From NCBI GenBank assembly GCA_022496185.1, contig WTXG01000077.1, forward strand, positions 62,001 through 126,000: DNA of 64,000 nucleotides. Direction: 5' to 3'. Of the stretch, positions 45,915 to 57,477 are shown in pieces. Position numbers and translations under genes: made by a program. The notes beneath the pieces are model-generated. The model worked only from the letters and a program-made list of their open reading frames with translations, had not been told where the DNA came from and ran no database searches. Source of the stretch: Multifurca ochricompacta. Lineage: Eukaryota > Basidiomycota > Agaricomycetes > Russulales > Russulaceae. Position 1 is the first letter of the stretch; the number at the start of each line of letters is the position of its first letter.

Positions 45915-48900
45915 AAATGCTATGTGCACGTCGAAGGACATGCAGAGTAGGAATTCGGGCACCATCACCACTTAACTTAAATAAGAGGTATTGATAACCA
46001 CTGTTACGACGCATTGTGATTGTCTTGGGGAAACTGTACAACACGACTAGTATACTGTTAAGTAATTTTTTTATCGTGTTTTTGTATAACCCATATAAAT
46101 CCCACTTAAACAACCCTAAATACTGTGGAACACAGCTCCAAAAAATAAAGTGATTAAAAAGGAAAAGTCACAAATCGTCCTCTTAACTATCCCCAGGGCT
46201 GGCAAAAGAGGAAAAGAAAGTGGAAATAACTTTGAAAACAGCAGTAATGAACAAGGTCCAATACAAGAAAACGTGATGGGGAAGGGATAAGTCGTACAGA
46301 AAAAGGGCAAAGGTGAACGAATGAGGATAATTAAGTCAAGGTCACGCGTTAGTAGGCCACATTTCTCAAGTCATCTGACCGACCTTATCACCACATATGT
46401 TAGTCCCATTCTTCACCTCCGCCCGCTAAGTCAACTGATGTTCAGACACCGGGAACCAGTGATGTTGTTAAACCCACCGCACTCACGTACGAAACCTCCC
46501 GGTATCGGTGGAGGTTGATGTCACATTGTTAAACCCAAAAGACAGTGTCAGACCAGCCTAGCGTGTGCACAACCTCTGGACATAAGGAGATATCGAACGA
46601 GAGGGTAAAGCAAAAGGCGTTTCAGAGAGGAAGACAAGACAAAAGACCAGTTTACTGTATATTGGCGTATGTGGATACCTTTGTGATGCTACCATAGAAA
46701 CATCTCAATTGGAAAACCATAATAAGGTGTTTCCTAGGAAAGCATTCACCTTGTTGGTTGTCCTGTACAATAAATCCCCCACTGATCAATGTCATAGGAG
46801 CGCCGTTGACCATATTGGCGAGTTCAGGAGACAAGTAGACCATGCCAACAGATTCAACCCATAGCCATTCCCTCAGGGATTCCACAGCCTCCATATCGTA
46901 AAGTTCCCATTGCTGTCGATATTCTCGACGCATCTGAGCTTGTTTTTTTTCGAATAGGAGGAGTAGCCTCCGAGGGACAGGAGCGATGGTATCATCGTTG
47001 ACAAATGTCAAGCATGCAACGAAGTTTTAACTAGACAACATTGCCTGAAATATTAAGTGCCAGTCTAAAACACGAAGGGAGCCCAAAGCATGTTCGAATA
47101 GCTCAAAAGTGAAGAAGAGCCAGTCACTGGCAGCACAAAAGGAAGTATAAGGATGAGGGTTAGGATAACAAAAAATGAGCACACGCACGCGTGCATTTTA
47201 AAGGGCAGCGTCACGCCTAATTGTCTCATTCTGTCGACATCCATATTCGTAAGGTTAGACACAGGAGACGGCGTAGCGCGCGCGCGCGCGCTATGGTAAC
47301 ATTTGATTGTCGCGAGTCCGCCCGCGGAATTGACACATGACGTTGGCACACTATTCCTTCTGTGGGTTGCTTTCGAACTCTCAAGACTACGGGCCCTAAA
47401 CGTTCCCGTTAGAACCCCTTCATATAATTAAATTCTAATCTCAAGCTCTCGGCTGCCTCCCGGTGTTTACCTACCCCCGTGCAACAATTTATATTGCGTT
47501 ATGGCGTCATTGCGCTTGTCGGCTCGGATGCCGTGAACAACTTTTGAGGTCTCAGGTCTTATGTCAGGGAAATATTGTTACGCTTAATGAGCCCCCCCCC
47601 CCCCCACAAACCCGTGCACGGTTTATAAATGCCGTATAAAGCTTATATTTTGACCATAATTTTACTCGTTGAATGGACAAACACCCAAACGGCGCGGAAG
47701 CAAGGAGACTATGAAAGCTCTCTGTTCTGTTAGTCCAAACAACGCCAAAAAAGGAAGAAAAAAAAACAAAGATTCTACCTCCGCGGTCCCCTCAAGATTT
47801 GATTAATTTGAACAGAACAGGGAAAGAGTTATAATTCCACGACTCCGACAGCCACGAGGTAGCAATGTCACAGTATTCATTCGCAGAAGGATTTGTTGTC
47901 GAAACAAGTTGAATACATTTTTCCCTTCGGGGTTTTTACACGGGATGTCGTCCCATCACGGTCTGCTCGTACCTCAGTAGTTACATTGTACCGGATGTAG
48001 CCGCGCGATTTGGACAAGGTCCTGCAAGCGCGTAATAAATTCATTTTTTAAAAAAAAAAAAAAAAGAAACAAGTTGAATGCTGCAAGTCCACATGCTGCA
48101 TTATTGGCAGCTGCCCATGAATCGGCTAACACATATTTGGTACGTTTGGTGATTGTAACTGAACACGGATCCCTTATGGAAGCTGTCGTTTCTTCGCCTT
48201 ATTTATTAGCGATACACTCTACAATTATACCTCATCATGCAAATGAGAGGAATACGACTCAGCAGTGGCAAGAAACTGTTTGTCGATCTGGGTATTGTGC
48301 AACGACACCAAATAATTCCATTATATATATCAAATTCTTGTTTTTTTTTTCTGCCAGCATATGACTAAGATACAGATGCTGTGAAGTGAATTTACTTTCA
48401 TTGTGTCGCTCGCATCCGCTTTTCCGGATCCGAGGAACTGACCCAGGATTTGATTGATCCTGCCTGCTGATTGGAAAAGGCTAAATCTTAATCTCAGCTC
48501 TCCCTGAGCCACTCACCAGCGATTCACATCGACCGACTACTCGAGAAATATAACATCAGCGGTGACCTCGGCTGAGTCAGCTCACCTCTCAGCAGCTCGG
48601 AGCATGGATATGGACGACTAAGACACACTAAAACTACGTGGCACCAAGCATAGACACAATATATAAGGCGACGGCAATCCTTCTTGCATCTCACGTCACG
48701 GCGGTCTATAACAACACGTCTGGTCGATTGGGGGGGGGGGGCTTCTGGACTTCTGGCCCGTTTTGTTTGGGAGGTCTCCCCAGTTGACCATCGGTACATA
48801 ATTATTCGCTCGTTGTTTGATAATCTATGGTTGCAACTTGCGGGGCAAGAAATGGACCCAGTGCAGGGGCGGATCGTGACGTATCAGAAGCACGATCCCT

Positions 48901-50078
48901 ATTGTGGTGGTGGTGTACTAGCGGTAGAAGGAGCTATATTAGTGTGTGCGGGGAAGATGCTTGGCTGGTTGGTGTTAAGCGGCCCGAAACTGCCCGTGAT
49001 ATGACCTTCTTTATGATGAGCCCGTGACCATCCATCCCTTCTTATACTTACATAAGCGCTGGTTATGGTAGTGTTTACGACCCCCCTACCGACATGACAT
49101 GCGGTATGTCAGTCGTCATAGGTGGATCTCACAACAAGAAATGGGTAAATTTTCCTGTGCACTTGAGAATTACATACAGTTGCGCATACAGGCGAAGACG
49201 GTAATTAACTACAGCAAAGCGAGCGCATAAAAAAAGTTTTGGGAGAAAACGGAAATTAGCCCCCATCCCTGATAGCCGTGGGACGAGCGAAGCGATTGCG
49301 TATGGTGGTAATTATATTTTTCACGGGAACGTCGGTGGGGATTCATTGAGCTGGCACCTTCGTTCTACAAGCGTTTCAATATTTCTTTTTCACTCCAAGG
49401 TTCATACTCAATAAATAGTCATATATCCCACTTGACACCCACATCTTCTTCTAAATCGTCGAATAACCGAAATTCTGTATACGTTGTACGTATACTTAAC
49501 GTGTGCACAGGCGGAGAGAGAGATATTAGTATATTGTATCGTATTTCGTATTCTTTCGGGGGGGGGAGGGGAGTGTGTCAGCCAACCCCCGGACGAACCC
49601 CCACAATTACGCTTACACGTCACCTAGCCGAACCTTACCTTTTTTTTTGCTTTGCTTTTTTTTGGGAGGCGGAGTTTGGGGTGCATGAACGCGGGTACGT
49701 ACCCCTCCAGATCTGCCGTCACCGAATGACTGGTTGTCGCAATGAGAAGAAACCGGCGGCCTGTCATGATCTCGGCCACCAGCCAACGAACGCATCAACC
49801 ATTATGGCAATTCTGCGCGTAATCTTCTCACCTACACAATAGTTACGAAAAATCTTCATTCGTTCATTCGCACGAGACTTCACTGTCATCTATAGCATGA
49901 TGTTGAGCATCACATAGTATATACTTCCCTACCGGCATTGGATAGCGGTAGGGGAGTATTGAAGGTGGCAGAATTCACCGACATACACACATGCAAGGAC
50001 TGTCAAGACAATGGTTCCAGATCAAACAATAAGATACAGGGTATATATTCTTTTTAATAATAGATTCTAGTTAACTCC
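45915..50078. other. Intergenic region
   Basis: Apart from the weak candidate at 46652-47011, no gene is recognised in this ~4 kb. A short alternating CG tract lies at about 47277-47291, C13 near 47587, and A17 near 48050. Confidence 0.5.
46652..47011 (-). CDS. Possible exon of unknown protein
   Basis: An open frame of about 119 codons with protein-like texture: IAPVPRRLLLLFEKKQAQMR, then YDMEAVESLREWLWVESVGM and VYLSPELANMVNGAPMTLIS. It has no ATG at its upstream end and is followed by degraded sequence after VQDNQQG, so at best it is one exon or a relic. No family assigned. Confidence 0.2.
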   Translation of the reverse strand: MTFVNDDTIAPVPRRLLLLFEKKQAQMRREYRQQWELYDMEAVESLREWLWVESVGMVYLSPELANMVNGAPMTLISGGFIVQDNQQGECFPRKHLIMVFQLRCFYGSITKVSTYANIQ

Positions 50079-52183
50079 TCATGACAAACCGAGAGCAGAT
50101 AGCAATGCGGGGAAGTTCGGCGAGCCAAGGCCGGTGACCTGACCCCAACAAAAAAAAAAATCAGCAAACGTTATCTTAACTCGTCCCCGCCTTGGAGTGG
50201 AGAGAGAGAGAACGTACAGGATCCCACCCCTGCGTGCAGGGAAGCCGCTGGTGCCGCATCCTGGATTGCTACCACTGGTGATGTCGTTAAGCGCGGAAGC
50301 ACCCGTCGAGTAGAGCCAAGGGTTCAAAAAGCCGAGTGGGGACTTTCCGGCCGCAATCAGACGGTCATTCAGCAGGGCGATAACGCTAGCGAAGATCGGG
50401 CTCGCGCAGCTCGTGCCATCGACAGCCGAATTTTTGCCCTTATACACGATCTCGACGGCGTGACCGAAGGCAGCGACGTCGGGGTATGCACGACCCGATG
50501 CGTTGAAAAGACCATCGTTGGTGCTCCCTAGTTGCTGGAGGTAAGACGAGACGGCGCTCTGTTGGTAAGAGGGAATTCCGAAGATGTTCGAGAAACCTCC
50601 CGAGGAAAGGTCAGCTGCGATTTCAGGGTCTACGTTTTGTGTGGCGCCAACAGAGGTCATGCTGTGGGTCACCCAGTAAGATAGGGGCAAAAAAAAAAAA
50701 TGCATGTGTCTTACAAAGGGCAGCCGGAAGGGAATGTCGGAACGAAGGTTGAGCAGCTCTGACTTTGTGAACCGGAGACACCACCGTCACCCGAAGCAAA
50801 GAGGATCGATGTGCCACGGGCGCCGAGCTGAGCATAGGCATTGCATAGCTGGCTGTGGAAGAACTATCAACAAACCCTCCCCTAAAACAAAAGACAAATA
50901 CTACGAACTTGGCAAGAGCGGGGGAGATGTTGGACTCGTCTTCGCCATAACTGGTAGTCAAGACGGAAGGCGGTTTACTCTCTTTGAGAAGGAAGTTGAT
51001 GATATCAAGGAAACCCTCGAGGTTGCCGTCCTGGAAGTTATTGCCCACTGATATGAATACGGTTGGTACACCAGACGCGACGCCGATAGTGTACTGAACA
51101 TCGAGATCTGCTTCCACGCCAGCCTGGCCCGTGCCCTGAGGATTTGATCCACCATCGAGTGTCTGAAGCGTGAACGTAGTGCTTGACGAGAGATCAGTAC
51201 GGTACTTCTTGAGGAAGCTCTGCAACGCAGTATTAGCGAACCCATATCCAACCTGGAGGGTGGGTCTCTTACCTGCAAGTCGGCCGCGTTAGCATACTGG
51301 CCAATGAAACCAGAGACAGCCAGCTGATTGGAAGACTGAGTCGCAAGGGTCTTAGGGATTCCGTACAACCCTGAATGCAGGCAGGGGTAATCGCGCTGTC
51401 ACAAGAAGCAGGGGCGGAAAGATCGCTCCGGGAGGTGGTCGTGCGACGTTCCTCGCTCAAAGGGAGTGAGGCAAGTGGAAGCCCAACTCGACGGGGGCCC
51501 GGGAATCTGTGTTAGAGGAGAAAGAGGGGGAGTAATCAGCACGATGCATGGAAGCAACTGCCCAAATCGGCCACATACGTAATTGTCGGGTGAACCAACT
51601 CCAGGTGACCCTTGAGCCCACTGGGTATCGAATATTGTAGGGTGCGGATGGCAGTCTCCCCCGTAGCCTCAAGGGTGAATTCGCTGAATTGCGTCGCGAA
51701 GAGCTCGTTCGCCTGGCCGACCGTGGTTTGGATGCCGATCCAATCGTTGAATGGCGAAAGTGAAGTGCCATTAAGCCCATTCTCTGAGAGCCAAGCATTG
51801 ACAGCGGCGACGGTCTCAGGCTTGGGGGTCACGAAAGCACCAACCTATAACACAGAGAAACAGAAAAAAAAAAAGAAACCAATTCAATAACGAACGCTAC
51901 AAGTGGAGATCCAAACACGTTACCTCCGCTTCTGAAAGGTGCTTGCCATAGTTGGAAGAGCTTGGTGTGCTAACATCCAAGAGCTTGTCTTGTAAACCCT
52001 TGATGTCGGACTGAACGAGTGAAAGGCGCAGACGAAGAGGGGTATCATCAGCTGCCACACCGTCTGTGTGTAGCCTGCCGGCACAGTGTCCCGACGCTCA
52101 TGCAAGCGCAGATCGCGGGCAAACTGCGGCTTGGCAGAAACGAAGGCGATGACAGACGCGAGTACGAGAGTGACCTTGACCAT
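50079..52183 (-). pseudogene. Sedolisin (tripeptidyl-peptidase), three frame breaks
   Basis: Secreted acid serine-carboxyl protease (peptidase family S53). Seven exons read as 51924-52183, 51579-51844, 51273-51506, 50909-51219, 50715-50852, 50218-50661, 50079-50138. It starts with a signal peptide (MVKVTLVLASVIAFVSA) and a propeptide (VQSDIKGLQDKLLDVSTPSS, KHLSEAE). Catalytic residues are present: Glu and Asp in GVEADLDVQYT, oxyanion Asp in FASGDGGVSGS, Ser in DGTSCASPIF, and the calcium site in DPVTGLGSPNF. Three single-base deletions break the frame: in exon 1 near 52060 between VPAGYTQT and AADDTPLRL, in exon 3 near 51367 before LYGIPKTLATQSS, and in exon 6 near 50235 before TQGWDP. Each lies in a short G or C run. 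Every other exon junction is in phase. Either a young pseudogene or consensus errors; the family is certain. Confidence 0.85.
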
Positions 52184-53776
52184 AATGTACTTGCCGGGGG
52201 GGGGGGAGCGCTTCGCAAAGGAAAGAAAAGAAAAGAAAAGGCTTAGCGAGGTTCGAAGAGGGTCTGTATTCCAAGCTTTTATACACCACCATTAAAGCCA
52301 GAGAAGTGAGTGGGTAGGCAGGTCTTTGCTTGGTGACGCCTTACGAGAGTATACGGCCTTTCGCCTTTCTTCTTTTCCGGCTTCAAGCACACGGGAAATG
52401 TCTCCAACGCCCGGTCTCTCTGGGGAACCGAGTTCGGAGGGTGTGTCTACCGCTGATCGAAGCAAGATCTAACGAACCCACATTGTTCATGTATCGCGCG
52501 TTGTGTGGAGACGCTGTCGCTGTGGTGCATGATCATAGCATTCAGCGTGCGGTGGGTCATCGTTGGTCGTTGACAGAGATGGAACCACGATGTCGATGGC
52601 TTGACTTTGTGATCGGTCGTACGGGACAAGATGATATTGGACGGCGCAACTGCCGGGGGACCGATATGGAAGTTAATGAACCACGAGTCACTGTCTGATG
52701 CTATGCTAGAGGCTAGAGACTTAATCATACGCGTACGCGACAACCCGATCAAAAGAAGTCGCACCATTAGATCTTCCACTTGAGAAAGGCACAAACCTCG
52801 GTCATGGTGGCGTCAGGCTCAGTCTCTTCACAGACAGGCAGACAGACAGATTTAGAACCACGGTAAAAGACAAGTTCTCGATTACCCGTAAGTCCAGCGT
52901 CGGTTGTTCAAGGATCAAGGAAATCTATAGCGGCATATTCCATTTGGATTTGGGGCCATTCCTCAATACCTTGAATCGACCTCGATAGTGAATCTGACCT
53001 GACTGACTTTGACTGACTACCCCGCAGATTTAAACCCCGCAGGCCTCAGGGACTCATACGTCCACGTGGCACCAAAGGAAGGAAAGATAAGAAGTGAGCT
53101 ACCACGCACACACACAGACCTTCATCCACTGATTTTCCGTGGGCATTAGAAGGAGCAGCCATGCGAACATCTAGTCATCACACGACTTTCAGAAAGAAAT
53201 GCGAGAAGTCCACGATGGTGATCTACGCGTGATTTTGCAACATATGTACCTCTACCTCACCTCTACGTGGGTTGGTTGTTATGGGCACTCAACTGATGGG
53301 TAGGGTAGGTTACCGGGGAAGGAGTGGAGAGAATGATGCAACCGTCACCTACGTAGTCATAGAGTGACCATACGGTGATACAAAAGTTCCTCGCGTGCAA
53401 AAACTTCTTTTTATTCTGTATTTTATTTTGAGAGCCCCGTAAGAAACAGAATGAATGAATTCACGTGTGACGAGAAGGCAAAGCGAACGAGTGTGTGTGG
53501 GTGGGTGTGTGAAAACCTTATGGAATACCGGGATGGGATCTTGCTCATCCAACAACTTTCTGACACGCAATTGAGCCGTGAGGTACATGACCATGCACTA
53601 CTTGCACCCAACGAAGCATACCCGGTGTTTTCACTTAAAAACAAGGCGCTACCGTTTCGAACTCGCGGCCTGGGCATCTGCGAACACTACAACCATCGCA
53701 GACCCCCCGTTTCTCTGGCTACTGCCGTGTATCGTCAGTGAGACGAGGAAAAGTCGTTACCCTCTAAATAGATCAC
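52184..53776. other. Intergenic region
   Basis: G10 near 52197 and tandem AAAAG repeats near 52222-52240 lie just upstream of the sedolisin start. No gene recognised in the remaining ~1.4 kb. Confidence 0.5.
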
Positions 53777-55204
53777 CTACTCTCGGTTAGAAACGGAGTG
53801 CTCAGGACACACGGACATATTGTGATCCCGCTCTGGCGCAATACGACGACTTTCTCCACGATGCTCGGTCACCGTTCTCTGTAGGATACGACTCGCAGGG
53901 TTTTCTCGGGCGGCGGCCATGAACATATCATCAACGTCCCAAATCATCGCAGGAATCATTGCGCGGACCCAACTCAACCTACCGTCTTCGTGATCTTTCC
54001 AGTCCCAGGGAAAGTCCTGGAAGGGGTCTTGTGGCCAGCGCCTGCTCCGCCCAGGCGCCTTAGGCGGAGGGGGCGCTTCTTGCTCCCGCATCCACGCACT
54101 TACGGCCTGTACAGCCTCGTTACCCGATAGACCGACCCAAGTACTATCGGATCCCAACACGAGAAAGTCGCCGTCACGTATCTCTACACTCTGAACCTCC
54201 ACCGAAGATGCATCGAGCGAGCTGCGCAATGGGAAGACGCCCTCATCGACAAGTTCATCTACTTCAATTACCCGGGACCGTTCCGGTTCGAAGTACTGCG
54301 CCGTACCAGATCCTGCGATCTCCTCGCACTCATAGTCGTTCCCCACGCGGCGTCCCAAGAATGCACGACCTGCGCCTGTATTGGCTATGCGCAGCACGCG
54401 CGTTTCGGAGTCAAAAAACGCGAGTAGCGTTGAGGTATGTCCAGCGTATCTCGCCCATGGCATGCCCGTTTGCGCGTCATCATCTAGTCGGCTAGTGCCT
54501 GACACAGGGCGTGGTCGACGTGTGAGTTAGGTGGTGGGCGGTTTGAGTTGTGGGCGTCCGCAAGTGCGCCGGCAATAGCGGCTACTATGTTCCTTCGCAT
54601 CCAAGACACGGCCCCATGATTGGCTGGGTGATGATCTTCCGCGCTGCTGAGTAAGGCAAAGATCGACCAGTAGCCGGAGGGTACTGGGAGTACGGCAGCT
54701 GCAAAATCCGTCACGTGGTTTCTTTGGGGGGTTTTGGGTGGGTGGATGTTGTGATTTTCATGATCATGATCATATCATGTGGAAGGATACGTACCGCGTT
54801 GAACCGAGCTGGGCAGTATCGTACCGCATTACGCCCGTATTTTCTCCTGGAAACGCAGTCTGCTCGGAGGTCTTCATGTATATGCTCGGATGGCGCACGC
54901 GCATATTGAAGTTGTCACTCCTAGCATACGGTCCAACATCATCATAAATGTGTGGTTGTTGCTTGCGAGGGCTGTCACGAGTTGGAGTTGGGTCATGGGA
55001 ACTGTCAAGATTCAACTGAGACCAAGAAAATCCCACAGTGACGAGGCCAAGGCCAAGTAACGAGGAGGCCAAGGACAATCCTAGCTTTGTACGAAGGCTG
55101 ATCGGATTTTGACGCAGGCCCCTTGTGAGGCCGTATCGACGAAGTTGAATACACGAAGAGACAGGACGGGGAGACAAAAGTTGGGATCGGTCTATTCTGA
55201 GCAT
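53777..55204 (-). pseudogene. Mitochondrial PPM/PP2C-like pseudophosphatase, one frame break
   Basis: Related to metal-dependent phosphatases of the pyruvate dehydrogenase phosphatase type. Exon 1 (54795-55204) starts MLRIDRSQLLSPRPVSSCIQ, Arg-rich and without early acids like a mitochondrial presequence, then a hydrophobic segment (LASSLLGLGLVTVGFSW) and GENTGVMRYDTAQLGS. A 73-nt intron (54722-54794) leads to VPSGYWSIFALL, AVSWMRRNIVAAIAGALADA, then after a -1 frame break near 54487, RLDDDAQTG, TSTLLAFFDSETRVLRIANT, GAGRAFLGRR and GDFLVLGSDSTWVGLSGNEA. Relative to active family members the metal-binding DGH is SSA, GDSR is GAGR, the AFGD segment is absent and the final WD/WE is WVG. All metal ligands that can be located are lost, so even a corrected frame would encode a pseudophosphatase. 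It is divergent from the C2 gene at 55355. Confidence 0.78.
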
Positions 55205-55354
55205 GATTAGGGTTCAAAGTTGGAAGCAAAGGGATGCAGAAAAGGGACGGCCAAACGAGAGTCGGCTCCCGGACCGCTTAAGCGGAACCCCCTTTGTCGT
55301 TTGTTTTCTCTGATTTTTATATTGATTGATTCAAGAAACAAGAAATACACACAT

Positions 55355-57030
55355 ATGTCGAGTCAAGTCAGGTTGGGTTCAAGTCAGTCAGGAGTAAGGT
55401 CAAAAGAACTTCCCACAGAAATCCGAATTTTCCGAATGTCTTCCCTGGGAAGAAACAACACGCTGCTGGCACGTCCGTGGACGACATCCGCTGAACTGGA
55501 AGACTTCCGCCGCGATTCCGGCATCGAAATCAAATACGTAGACCTAACCAATCCACTTTATCGGCGCTAACGGACTCCCAAAGACGGACGTTGTTGGCAG
55601 GTCGGACCCGTATTTTTGTAGCAGGCTGGACCACCAGATCAAGTACACGTCCGTTCATCCATCCGTCCGTCCGTCTCATCTTCTTCTGGTGGGTTGACAG
55701 AGAAAGATAATAATATATGTGTGTGTGTGTGCCCACGACAATGACAAAAGGTCGTCAGTGCAGGTGAACACGCTCCAGCCAGTATGGAACGACTTGTGGC
55801 GGCACGTCAAGAACGTGCCGACGGATGCCACCCTTTCCGTTCAGGTATTGGACAAGGATGATGGAAGACGGACGACGTCTTCGGGAAGTTCGAGACGACT
55901 GTTTCCCCAGGTGCCAATGAAGTTATCATCCAAGGTCGCTTACATAGGCGCAACAGCGGCACATTCTGGCTCAAGTACGAGTGGGGCGGGGGGGGCGGGG
56001 GCGAGAGCGGTAACACATATTCTTCCCCTTCATAATAATTAAAACACTCTTATTTATCATTCCTTCTTCCTTCTCATCTAACACGCACATAAAACAGATA
56101 GAGCTACGATCACCCTCAACGCCTTTCAGTTAATCAACACCTGCCTACACCTTTCGACAGCGCCAATCCGATACTCGCAGCACCGCTCTGTCCCACCATG
56201 GGTCAACAACTCACGCGCGTGAACGACGTGAGACTCTACTCGACCTGGAAGGTCCACAATCATAGACGTGCGCACATTCTTCAGCGACACCTTCCAATCC
56301 TGGGGTTCGGGACCCACCGCCCGCGCGGTCCGCTCAGGCATCCAAACCGCCGCCCATCGCGTCTTAATACGCTCATAACACCCGAAACGGTTTCGGACTC
56401 CTTAGACACCCCCTCGGACATCCTCGCTCTCCCTACACGGTGCGCGTAGCCGCGGCTACGACCCCTTCGCAGTCGACCGCGTCAAACACGGTCGTATACA
56501 CCTACGTGATCATGAAAGGACGATAAGACGCTCCGACTCTCCGAAACTAGAGCTGCCTTTCTCGTCAGTCGATTTCGCCTCCAAACACGCCCTGCACGCC
56601 AACTGCCCCCCCCCCCCCGCGTCCGCTACAGCGGTGAGTTCCATCCGAGGCCCGCAGCAGTCGACAGTAGTGGCGGTTGTGGTGGTGGCTCGGCCACGTT
56701 TGTAGAAGCCACGCCAGACTCCAACACCCGCTGGGAACTCGTAATCGATAACAATTCAGACACTTACGCGCCTGGTTCAGATATGCTCTCCCCCCTCTCC
56801 GCGTCTTGTTCGAACACAATTTTCCCAGTTTCACCGTTCATGCCCTCGATCGGGACGACCCAGCGTTGAAGGAAAGCCGTGGGGCGTGTCATGATTATGC
56901 GCTCAAGTTCAGAAGCGTGAAGGAGGAACTCCAGCCGCATGCGGCAGAGAACGAAGAGACGTTATCGGGACATATCGCCGAGAATCCTGAGCTGATAGCG
57001 CAATCGTCTCATCAATCCAGCCTTTCATAG
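55355..57030 (+). pseudogene. C2-domain family gene, multiply frame-broken
   Basis: Belongs to a family I recognise from Agaricomycetes: an N-terminal C2 domain followed by a long conserved domain of unknown function. Recognisable pieces in order, in different frames: GANGLPKTDVVGRSDPYF (about 55567), CSRLDHQIKYTS, then after an intron VNTLQPVWNDLW and DATLSVQVLDKDDG (55755-55865), DDVFGKFETTVSPGANEV (next frame), GTFWLKYEWGG, PIRYSQHRS (56165), GQQLTRVNDVRLYSTWKVH, DVRTFFSDTFQSWGS, ARAVRSGIQTAAHRVL, SLDTPSDILAL, VVYTYVIMKGR, TLRLSETRAAFLV, VDFASKHALHANC, VRYSGEFHPRP, WELVIDNNSDTYAPGS and FPSFTVHALDRDDPAL to the end at 57030. At least six single-base frame breaks are needed to join these. The C2 domain suggests lipid or calcium binding. 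First exon (MSSQVRLGSSQSG at 55355) is uncertain. Confidence 0.75.
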
Positions 57031-57477
57031 CGTACAGAGAGAAAGAAAGAGAAAGAGGAAGAGAGGGACAACGATGGCGGTGGTGACGGTCAGGTAAGAA
57101 GTCCCTGATTACTTACTGTATCTGTAGTGGATGTTGTTGTAATGGAATCACGGTATATCTAAAGTGATGGGTGGTGGGTGAGTGTGACGTGCGAACACAT
57201 TCTGAAAAAAATATAAAGAGCGGCAATGGAGAAGAAAAAAGAGAAAAGCAAAACAAAAATCAAGATGTGATCAAATTCCTTCAAGTGCAAGGGTATGATC
57301 GTCAAGTAATGCTACAGGGAATGCATGGTTGATGTTAATATCAATATCAACAAATGAGAAGAACTTGGTCCGTCCACTCGTCCTGCAATGGGACCAAAAA
57401 AATAAATAATTAGCCAACGTGATCAGGACGAAGAGTTTTGTGTCGTACCTTAGCGCAAAACGCATCCTCACCCCTCC
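57031..57477. other. Intergenic region between convergent genes
   Basis: About 450 nt between the C2-family gene (+) and the 834-aa gene (-). Purine-rich AGAGAAAGA repeats at 57035-57070 and no gene recognised. Confidence 0.6.
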
